This document shows positions 23,451 to 35,000 of a DNA stretch of 64,000 nt, one piece after another. The first letter of the stretch is position 1, and every line of letters begins with the position of its first letter. Origin of the DNA: Daucus carota subsp. sativus. Taxonomy: Eukaryota > Streptophyta > Magnoliopsida > Apiales > Apiaceae. The stretch lies in the NCBI RefSeq assembly GCF_001625215.2, contig NC_030389.2, forward strand, positions 41,095,454-41,159,453, given 5' to 3'. Position numbers and translations under genes: made by a program. The notes beneath the pieces are model-generated. The model did not search any database. It saw only the letters and a list, made by a program, of their open reading frames with translations, and was not told where the DNA came from.

Positions 23451-24848
23451 ATGGATCATCTAGGCCTAGTGCCGGTGCAAGAAGATAATGGAGTGAGTTC
23501 ATGTTACTGGAGGGAGGCATCCAGTGCTGTTCCACAAGCAATGGAAGGTCTCCAAGGCACGAGTCCTCCCCCGTTTCTTAGCAAGATTTGTGACATTGTG
23601 GATGATCCAAACACCAACCATATTGTTTCTTGGGGCAAAGAAAACAATAGTTTTGTTGTTTGGGATCCCGATGCTTTTGCCCTTCAACTGCTTCCCAAAT
23701 ACTTCAAGCATAGTAAATTGTCAAGTTTTATCAGGCAGCTTAATACATATGTAAGTACTATCTTCTTCAAAGTAGGCCGGTTCCAAAGTTCTCATTTATC
23801 TCTGGTTTACATCAATATGGTGCTCTAGCTTTGCTTGTTTCTTGTGTTCTAGCGTTATTTCAATGTCATCTACTCTGCATGAAAATGACAATTGCATCAT
23901 TTGTTGTATACCAGTAATTGAATGTATTAATAAACAAGAAATTTAGGGTCTCCTGCAGATCTGGTTCATCTTTTTAGGTAAAATATACAATTTTAGTGAC
24001 TGTTCTTTAAGAATTGTAAGAAGACGACACGAGAATATGCATGTTCACCGTGACCCCTGTTCTTATCATTTTAACCATAATATTTTGCAATGCTTGCATT
24101 GGTATAAATTGAAATAATTTCAGGAAGGGTTTATCGATTACTTAATTTCTCCTGGCCCTTAAAACTTATGCAGGGCTTTAGAAAAGTGGATCCAGACAAA
24201 TTGGAGTTTGCCAGTGAATGGTTTTTAAGGGGACAGAGGCATCTTTTGAAACAAGTAAGGAGGAGGAAACCACCTTCCAATCTTCATCATCCACTCCAAG
24301 GTCCCAGTGAGTCCTGTGTTGAAGTAGTTCGTTGTGGGTCAGAAGTAGGAACCGATGGCTTGAGGTTTGACAAGGAAGTCTTAAGGGCGGAGCTGGTTAG
24401 ACTTGCACAAGAAATCCAGAACACTAAAGCACACCTAAGAGCAATGAAAAGCAGACTAAAAGAGACAGAGATAAAGCAACAAGATATCATGGCCTTTTTG
24501 GCAAAAATGATCCGTAATCCAAGTTCAATGCAGAAGTTAGCTAAATCATTTAAAAGGGACAAACTTGTGGAAGCAGTCGGTAAGAAGAGAAGTAAGGCAA
24601 GTGGTCATGTATATGGAAGTGTTGAGGTCCGAAGGCGGTTTTATGCTGAATCAGGAAGAAAGGATTTTGGTGACATCAAAGTCCCGGTGATAAAAACGCT
24701 CTCTTTGAAAAAGCAAGAACTGAAAGAAACCTATGAAGAGAGTCAGCAGAGATATGAAGGAGAAAATAAAGGACTTGATAAGCAGTTTTGGCAAGACCTG
24801 CTGAATAATTGTATAACAGAAGAGTCAGGTCTGTTTAGTGTTGGCTGA
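23451..24848 (+). CDS. Class A heat stress transcription factor
   Basis: Two exons, 23451-23750 and 24174-24848; 975 nt, 324 aa. The single intron lies after IRQLNTY inside the DNA-binding domain, the position conserved in plant Hsfs. DNA-binding domain at residues 39-132 ([41 protein letters not shown]). The oligomerisation region at about 163-222 has the class A spacing ([23 protein letters not shown], then [16 protein letters not shown]). Basic nuclear signal at about 227-241 (KRDK and KKRSK). An AHA-type activator motif lies near the C-terminus (FWQDLLNN, 305-312). It would bind heat shock elements as a trimer. The opening [13 protein letters not shown] points to the A2/A6/A7/A9 group; the subclass is not settled. 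Confidence 0.94.
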
Positions 24849-25884
24849 TCAGATTGGTTTTGAGAATCATTAAGATAGTAAACTGTTGCTCTGTCAGCCA
24901 AAACCAATCTTGAGATAGATCTCATTTTGGTTTCTTCTTTATATAATTGAAGGCATAATTGAAGCCTAAGCCTGCTTGATTAGTTGGCTTTCTATTTCAG
25001 TGCTTTGTGGTTGTTGATCATAGATTTTAGTGCTGAACATTCTGTTGCTAGAACCTGGGAAGCTCCTTAGAGCAAGCATGTTCAGAAATATCTTTAAATT
25101 TAAGTCTGAGCTTTTTCTTTCAGGTTTTAAACTCACACAGTAGTAGTTATAATTGCTCAGAGCTATGATTATTTTTGCTTGATCATGTAATAAAAAGGTA
25201 AAAGTTTGCTAAAAAAGAAAAAAAAGACCCCCTTATATCATCCAACACACAATTAATGTCCAAAATAACATAAATCAGAAAAATAGTCTAAATACCATTT
25301 ATTAGTGTCGGATAATCGTTTAGCGTTTTGTTTATTTAAACTCCAGCAAAAATAATGTTCTGTTTTTAACTCTAACAAAACTTTAACGCTTTTTTTCTTA
25401 AGTGATTATAGTATTTTTATGAATCATAAAACATTTAAAAGTTAAATTTCAATTTTTTTTACAAAAATCTTAGATATATTTTTATTATCTCTTTAATAAT
25501 GATATATTTGATTTATTTATTTAATATTTTATAATTATATTTTGTAATTAGTAATATTCTTTATCTCGGCACAACCCATATTATATTAAAACCACAATTC
25601 TGCGGTACCATTATAATTTTCGTTGTAATCAAATTTCAATTTTTTTTATTTTTATTAACCAATTAATATTATTCTAAACAGTATGAAGTATTTATAAATT
25701 ATTAATATCAAGACAAAAGTTAAAATACCGTTGAATTAATTGACAACTGAGGCCTCAAAAAACAAATTCAGCATTTGTTTTGTAGTGTATCACGCGTCTG
25801 TCGTGTTCGAAATTGGTGATGCAAGTCCTCCTTCAACGATACATACACACAAACACATACGTTTCTTCTCTTAATACAAACATA
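24849..25884. other. Spacer between HSF and dymeclin
   Basis: HSF 3' UTR followed by AT-rich DNA. No gene or well-formed element recognised. Confidence 0.5.
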
Positions 25885-25918
<34 letters not shown>

Positions 25919-25925
25919 CTCTCTC
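25885..25925. repeat. (CT)n microsatellite in dymeclin leader
   Basis: About 15 CT units followed by a second short CT run, 125 bases upstream of the dymeclin ATG. Probably 5' UTR or core promoter pyrimidine patch. Confidence 0.85.
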
Positions 25926-26049
25926 GCTGTGGACTAATCGCTTAATTAAGATCCAAAACATCTCTGCATTCACACTGTACTCACTAGATCGATACACGCA
26001 CAGATAGATACAGATACAGATACAGTGCGTCAAGTGCAGTGTCGGTGCT

Positions 26050-29000
26050 ATGGGAGGCGTGCCGTCGACGCCGCGGTGGAGCAGCAATGCGCGGCCGCAG
26101 GACACGGCGGAGTACCTGATCGGAACTTTCATCGGAGGCAAGTCGTTTCCGATTACGTCGGAGTTCTGGCAGCAGTTGCTGCAGCTTCCGGTTGATCTCC
26201 GCTGGCCTTCGCATCGTGTCAACGAAGCTTGCGAAGTTTTCTGTTAGTGATTGTTAGCTCTATTCTATTGTTTATCGGTGAATTTTCGATTGATTGTGGA
26301 ATTTAGTTTTACATTGTGTCTGTGTGGCGCTTTTGTTTTTTTCAAAGTCTTTATATATTATAAGGAATTGGAAGAGAGCGTGAATGATTAGTTGAGTGTT
26401 TTCTACTCAGACATGTGAATTTTGTTGTTAGTCGGATAACTTGGGAGTAGAATCATGAAACTTCATTTTAAGTATTGTTAGGACTTGAGATTGTTAGGAA
26501 TCAGCTCGTGTATCGGTTAGTCTGTTGAGGTTTCTTTTACATTGCACTTTGAATTTTTACACATTATTTTAATGTGCATAGAAAGATATATTTTATTTTT
26601 GAATCTTCCTTTTGTGAATAAAAGTTCATTGTTAATATTTTATTAGGAAAAGAATATTTAAAAAATAATTAGTGGATATAATTATTTTATGCACTTTAAA
26701 TAAATAAAGGGGACGGAGGGAGTATTACTTTTAAGTCGTAATTTGAGAGAAGTGAAGAGAATTTGAAGAGAGCAAGAATGTCAAAGCTTTGGAACTTTTC
26801 TATTGATATTCAATTAGTGATACTGAAATTAGTAGTGTATCGGGTCTGTAAGTTGCAAGTTGAATTGTTAAAATTGAGGTTGAAATTTTTGGGCACATAC
26901 TTATCATTTGTACTTTATTTAGAGAGGAAAGATCTTGCCAAACTCGTTATTTAGGGTTACTATTGTCGAGCAATGACCATATTCATACTTAGAGCATCTC
27001 CAATAGACTTTTTAAACAAGTTCTTAACTTCAAATTTGAAGATGTTAGAGCATCTCCAAGAGACTCCTACATAGGTTCTTAAGTCCAAGAATAAGGAGCA
27101 TTAGAAAAATTAGAGCTCCAAGAGACTCCTAGTGGCTCCTAAAAACACTAAGAGCCTCTTCTCTTTCCTCGCTTTTAAGAGCCACTACATGGCTCTTAAC
27201 TTATTTTCTATGATAAAATATTCACCCTCTCTCATTTAAATTTCTGTCATAGTGGAGTTCAAATAAGAATAAAATATAATGTTAGGAGTGAGTATAAAGA
27301 ACATTGTTGGAGTTCACTCCAAATAGTGTATAAACTTGCTAGGAGTTTAATATTTTATATTTAAGAGCCAACTAGGAGACTCTTCGAGATGCTAAAAATT
27401 AGTGCTCCAATAGGCTCTTAGAGGCTCTTTAAAAATTTAAGAGCCTCTTCTCTCTATTCTCTTTTAAAGATCATCTAGGTGCTCTTAACTTCTTCTTTTG
27501 AATAAAATATTCACTTCCCTCCATTTCTATCTCCAACGTCCCCCCCATATAAGAACAAAATATGAATAAGGAGGAAATATAAAGAATGGTGTTGAAGTTG
27601 TCGCTTTATTCTATTATGTATTAACTTACTAGGAGCTACATATTGTATTATTTTTCTAAAGAATAATTTGGGAGCCTATTGGAAATGCTCTTGAGCTTAA
27701 ATTCTTTCGAGATTTTACTATCATCCGTCCTAATTATAGTATACCATGTTTATGCGAGCGTGCACACACACACATAGACATGCACACATACCACCTGCAG
27801 GAGGACGAATGGGAGGAATCTAAAACATGCATAATCTACTACGACCACCCTTTCATCTACCTGTTTTTGATATGTTACTCGTCTTCTAATTCTGCAGCAC
27901 AGAACAATTGCCTCACAAGGCACCTTGCTAAGATCTTGATACACCTAGGATGGTGCTTACAGGAGTTAGTTACTTCTTCTGGTGTGCCATCTGTGGCGCT
28001 GAACAATGCTATAAATGCACTTCGCATCTCATCTGTTTTCCTCAAGCACTTGATTGAAAATTCAAAAGGTAATATATATGAGGAACTATTCCTGTCGGTG
28101 GATGGCATTGAGGCACTTCCTGATAGTTTCCCCAAAGGTAATACACAGTACTGGTGTTCAATTCTGTTTTATAAAAACGAAGAACTCTGCTGTTTCTTAT
28201 TTGTGACTGTCAACATATATCACTTGAGATGCATACATAAATAGCACGTGGAATATTAAGGTACATTTTGTTTAAAATTGAATTCTGTTACCTAAAACCC
28301 TAGCTATTATGCAAGGGGTGCAGCTGAGAATTAAGATTCTGAGAGTTAAGGGCATTTATGTTTTTGGCAAAGATACCTAACCCAAGTATTGAATCCTACA
28401 AAGGCCTAAAAATATGTATTATTTTAGTCTTCAAGTAGTGCCCAAGTATTGAGGAGTGAAGATGCTTTAAGCAGTCAATTGTTTTTGAAGATTGTATATT
28501 GGGTTTGCTGTTAATACCTCTATAAAAAACTGGGGAAAGTAGAAAGTACGGGAGTTCTCTTTCTTAATGATGCAGGAAAAGTTGAAACAATAATGTGACA
28601 ATCATGAGTGGTTGAACTACAGAACAACCAATAATTTAAGAAGTATCCAGATGGATACGGAAAAAAAAATTGATCTTAATCAAATTGAAGTATAATAATG
28701 CATTAAAATAGTGACAGTAATCCCTAATGGAATAAGGCCCAAGACGGGTTGGCTAAATGTGATCTATCAACTAAATTAAACAAGTCAATAATAATCATAT
28801 ACGTGCTGACTGCTGATCCGTATTCTGCAATGAAAACTTGGTTTATATCCCATCCTGGACCAATTTGTGGCGGCACATATCTGCATTTTGTAAAGGCCTC
28901 ACATTCCTTTCATGCGATTCTTTTTCCTGTTATCTGATGACGTGTCTTGTGTTTTATTATTCACTTGAACATGCCTAAAGAATGAATAAAACAGTATTAA

Positions 29001-32000
29001 ACAACACTCTGCAATTAACCTTTTTTACCAAGATGTTTTAACTCTATTTTCCTTGCTGGAATATCTACCAAGGTGGTGCATTGTGGAGTTTATAAACACT
29101 CTCTCATATTGCTGCTCTGTAGCAGTACCTTTTTTCCTCCAAAACTTCAATAGGCGGTGTGGTCTCTTAATTAATGTTTTGCTGGACTTTTGAAAACTCT
29201 GTAATACAGACGTTGGAACATTGCATCTTATTGGCAAGAATGATTATACCTAAGATTTGCAATCAAACTGGATTGCAAAAATTTGAATAATATATGATGA
29301 TTCTAGACTTCCATTGTGCAAGTATTTTTCATTTATTTATGTATTAAAAATAATATTTGATATTGTTATTATGTCACAGTGTGATTACATGCAAACTTGT
29401 TTTGAAATAGTTCTGAGGGTGAAAGGGTTACCAAGAAAAAGAAATTACTTATATATCTTTTATATTATATATTTTGCATTGAACATCTTTCATATTATAC
29501 TCAGAAATTTATAAGCACTTGTTATTTTAACCGTCTTCATTCATTTGTTAATATTATATTATATATTTTGCATTGAACATCTTTCATATTATACTCAGAA
29601 ATTTAGAAGCACTTGTTAATTTAACCGTCTTCATTCATTTGTTAATCTGCACCAGAATCAAGTTTCGAAACAAGTGGAGATATTTTTTCTAGACTAAATA
29701 AAAGAGTTGTTTAACTGATTCATGAGCTTTTATCTGTCCAAATGTAACAGTCAAGTGCGTCTTATAATAATCTATCATGTCAACTGTTTTTGTCATGAAT
29801 ATAATTTTTAAACAAGGGTTTTAAGAATAATAAAAGTATGGAACTGAAAGACTCTAGCCTGAGTCTTTAAGCACAAGTGAAGTTCAAGTTGTGTACGTAA
29901 ATGAAAAAAACTATATTTTACCAAGTCATAATTGAACGGAACTTGTATCCTATAACCTCATACGTACTATCTGTTTTCACCCTCCTTCACTTTTCATATT
30001 ACGTTGTATATGTATGGTTGAGTGTTTGTATGACAATCTGTTGACTGAATACTTTGTGTTTTGGTTTACTGCAGATCAAAGTATAGAACATTTTGTTTTT
30101 CATGGCGGTCTTAGATTTATTGGATCAGTAGATGTAAGGTATGTGCTGTGCACTTCTCTTTATCCTTTTTCTAGTGGGAGAGATAGAATTTATTTATTTT
30201 ATTTTCTTATGTTTTTCAAGTTTGGACACATATATCCTCCACCATGAATTACTCAACTTCATGCTTGTCGCCATGTCAACTCAGCTTCTTTCTGGGCCGT
30301 CACCAGGACCAGACGACGCCCACCCATTTACAGATGCAGCAATGGTTCAGGTAAAGAGGACGAAATTATGCATTATGCCGAACCGGACGTCCTTTTTTTA
30401 ACTGGACGGACTTTTTGTATTACTGTTTTGTTAATTTAGCTGTTCCTGTATATGCAGAAAGAATATATAGTTGGTCTAGTCGTTCGCAGGCTGCTAGTTA
30501 ACTATATTACTCGGCCTCAGTTTCCTTCTAATATAGCTTCTTACGCTATAATTGCGGAAGACAGTCATCCTGGTGTTCTGCAGAGAGTTGGTTCTGCTGC
30601 CGGTAATGTGGTTGTTAAATTCATAAACTTGTGTAAAAGATTCAAGTCACAAGCATTTATTGACATATTGCATTTTAGCACAAATGTATTAAGCAGTCTC
30701 GTGTATATTATCTGTTCTGTCATTCATATTTTCCCATTATTTGAAAGAAAAACGATTATTGCCAACCCTTTTGGTCTTGAATTTAAATCAGTTCTCGAAA
30801 ATATCTTGTTTTTTCCTTCATTTATGTTCATAGTTGCTCATTTTCAAGTCATGGCACAAAAATCAATTCTTGATTTTTAAAGAAGTATGGCCTTATAATT
30901 AAATTATATGCAGCAAATCTGGTGATGCTGCCGTTCTCTTTCATTGTCAGTCCAAGCGGTGAAACTTCGAAAAGTCCATTAGCTGAGAGCAGTCTTAATA
31001 TATTACTTACTCTCATCCACTTCCGGAGATGTGTTACAGTGGAACCTGGGAAATTAAAGTCTGATGACAATGGAAATTCAGATTCTCCTCTGAAAGAAGA
31101 AATCTATCTCACTGAAAATCCTTACTGCAAGGCTTTGGAATATGCAAGGGATGTTGAATGTAAGAGCCTTTGTTTTGTAGTCCTGCACTTCTTTGAATGT
31201 CTGTCTATGCTAAGTGATATACCTGCCTGCAGTTGATCGTGCTGATATTGAAGGAAATGCACATAGTGGTCCTTCTATACCTTTTGCTTCCCTCTTCGAT
31301 GTTCTTGGCATGTAAGTCTCATGAAACCTTTTTGCTTCTTCAGTAGATGCCTTGGTGATTGGGCAAATTATTGTTTGGAACTTCTCATGCTTCTCTAACC
31401 TCCATGTTTTGAGTAAATTTTCTTGTATTTAATATAGTCCAAACTCCAAACTCATCCAATGTACAACCCTTAAATGTATCTAGACCTTACCTCTACTCGG
31501 AAAGAGTCTATCCAATGTAGCAGAATGTTTTTGAAGATTCCTATAACATATTTTCCTGCACTGTTTGCATAAAATTGTTTAGTAATAGCTATCAATGTAT
31601 GTCATGATGTTATAGATTTTGCAGATATTAAAATTGGTACTTTCCGATTAATGTGTTAAATTGCGGTCTTTTCACCGGCCCATGAGTGGCTCATCAGTCC
31701 TCTTTTTGAGATTATCACATAGTTTTTTGGCTCAACACAGTCAAACCTTTGCCTTCCATTTATTGCCCTCTAAAGTGAGTCTTTAGACAAATTCTACTCT
31801 TAAATGCACTAGAGTCTAGAGGTGTAAAATTCATCCGTCCTGAAGGTTTGCGTTGTCTCTATAGCCTGGTACAAACCTGTAATTGAACTTTGTGTCATAT
31901 TGTTTCTATATTTTTATCTCTATGGTTATAATGGACTTGGTCTAATAGGTGAAGTCTTCTCAGGTCATTGGCAGATGAAGGTGCTGTTCTTCTACTGTAC

Positions 32001-35000
32001 TCTCTAGTACACGGAAATGCAGCCTTTCTTGAGTATGTCTTGGTGCGAACAGATCTGGAAACATTGGTACGCACTGTAGCCTCCTGTCTATATCGGTTTA
32101 ACTCACTTATAGTGTCATAATAGTCTAAAATGCATAATGCCAGACCCTTGGAAAACATCATATCCCTCAAACTACAGTATTCTTCTCTCTGTTCTATTTA
32201 GTTTCTCTGTGACTTGAAATGCATGATCCTTTGAGTATCTATACCACTCTTTCTGAGATTTAAGCTCGATGTCTTTTGATTGATTATAATTTTCTTACAT
32301 CTACTCCAGTATATGCATCATTCTTATATGTTATGTATGTATAAAGAACTAAGTCTATCCTTTGGATTGATATTACTTCAATATATGGAATATAGTTTAT
32401 GTACATAATTACTTCTCATTTTGTCTATTAGAATTTCAGGGAAACAAAATACTAAAGGTAAATGCATATAAGGTATTTCGTAGTTTAACTTTAATTAATG
32501 GAATTTGGAATTGATTTAATTAATTTAAACATAGTAGTAGAACTCTAATTTATTACCCTTGAACAAATAATCTCCTTGTGGGGGTATTTTTTAATTTTGA
32601 CCGTAGATAATGAAATTCTAATTTATTTCCCTTGAACTATAATCTCTTTGGGGACGTAATAATGGTATGTCAGTGAACTTACACTTTGAATTTATATCAG
32701 TCTACTATATTGGAACAACATGAAATAACATATGATGTATGTGTTTTTCTTTTTTCCCATTGAATTGTCAAAGATGGGGCGTCTTTACTGATATAGAGCC
32801 TGTTTGGGTAGACTTAAAATAATGACTTATGGCTTAGAGTGACTTAATGTGATAAGTGTTTGGCTTAAATTGTTTGTTTGGGTAATTTTATATTATAACT
32901 GACGTGTGAGTTATTAAAAATATAATAATAAAAATAAATTTGATAGATCATCTATTTTAGTGTTCAAATTGACTTTTATTAAAAAGAATCATAAAAAAAA
33001 TAAGTTGATAAAAATGTACATCCTACCAACTTTTGGATTTTACTCAGTTTCTAGCTTCACTCTAACTTTAAGCCGACTTCTGACTCATTACACAAACAGA
33101 CATTTTTCAGCTTAAAGTTGAAAATGGCTTAAAGCGTGGGCATAAAAGCCCAGGCAAACAGGCTCATAGTCTCTGCACTTTTAGAACAGAGGTTAGGTCT
33201 GCATACATGGTGCCCTTTCTAGACCCTGCTCCATGAGCAGAATATACCAGATCAATTTAGTTTACAACAATTGGGTTATATAATCAAGAATTTTATGGAG
33301 TAATACTTTCTGTACTTGGTAGTGTGATTTGTAGGCAATTTGAAATATTTATCAAAGTTTATCTTTATATGTATCTATTAATATTTGTGGAACTATTGTT
33401 AGTTGTAGGATAGTTGAAAGTAGACCTTGAACCCTCAATTATACAATAGATCAGGACTACGCATTAGGTAAAAATACATTGCTAATCAACTTATGAATTC
33501 ATGCCAAAAGAGACATAATCCTAAGGTTTGAAAGAAAAAAATGGTTGGAGCATAAAAATGAGTGGTGCCACATTATTTGAACTTCAGTTCCAACTTTTAA
33601 CTGTTTTTCCCCTCAACTGTAGACCAGAGTGGCAATTATCCTGAAATGCCTGGCAATAATATTATAAATAATTGGGATCTGTTTAAGAGTGTTATTTCCT
33701 GAAGATTTGATACTTAGCTTTAGCTACTATGATATGCACAAATGTGACTTGCTTATAGAATTTCATCTAATTGTCTTTATTTCCTTATCTGTTACTCCTT
33801 CTGTCCCATTGATTTCAATACAGTTTCCTTTTTGGAACGTCCCATTCAATTGTATACATTTCCAAAGTATTAAAATTTTTTAATATAAAAATTTAACTAC
33901 ACCCACTACTTTCTTCCACTGCACCTACTTTATACATTAAATATTAGTTGGTCCCACCACTTTACTCACACAACACCCACTTTATACATTCAATATTAGG
34001 TGGTGCCACCACTTTACCCATTTTTCTAGTTTTCTTCACTAAGAGCATCTCCAATGTTGCTTCTAAATCATTTCTCAAACAATAATATAAAATGTGGCTC
34101 CTAGTGAGTTAATACATTGGAAAACGTGAGAACTCTAATGCTACTCTTTATACTTAGCTCTTAATTCATATTTTATATTTATTTTATATAAATGAGAGGA
34201 AAAAGTTAACTAAAAGAGAGGAAGATTGGAGGGAAATTTATGTTTTATTCATAAATAAAAAGTTAAGAGCTACTAGATGCTCTTTAAAAGAGAGGAGAGA
34301 GAGTAGGCTCTTAAATTTTAAAGAGCTTCAAAGAGCCCATTGGAGCACCAATTCTTGACTTGCTCTTTAAATTTAGAGTTAAGAGCTTGTTCAAAGAGCT
34401 CATTGGAGATGCTCTAAATTACACTTTTTTTCTTAACCTCCGCGCCACACCCCATATGTATATAACTCCATGGGACGGAGGGAGTACTATAGAAGAAATT
34501 TGTTATTTAAATTACATTACATGCATGCGGCTTTCGCTAATCTTGGTACTTTAATAATCACAGCTGATACCATTGCTGGAGACATTATATGATCCTGCAA
34601 GTAGGAGATCCAATCAAATCTATATGGTGCTGGTCATCCTTCTTATACTAAGCCAGGACTCCTCTTTTAATGCCAGTGTTCACAAGCTGGTAAGTGCTTA
34701 TAGTATTACTGGCTCACTGTTGTCTCTGAATTTGTAAGAAATACTTAAAATGTAACATATTTTCTTTTAGGTTCTCCCTACTGTCCCATGGTACAAAGAG
34801 CGCCTTCTTCATAATAGTTCTCTTGGTTCTCTTATGGTCATAATCCTTATAAGAACTCTGAAGAACAACCAGTCTAAACTGCGGGTACTTATGTCTCCAT
34901 ATACTACATTTTCATTTTCTGCTATTACTCAGTTGCTTTTGTCCGATTTACTATGATTAGCATATCCTTTGTTTCATGTGACATGGAAAGTAGCATCTTT

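Noticed and set aside
25833-26222. Minus-strand 129-codon frame across the dymeclin start
   Set aside because: It contains an Arg-Glu run from the (CT)n tract and overlaps the proven dymeclin exon 1 and leader in antisense.
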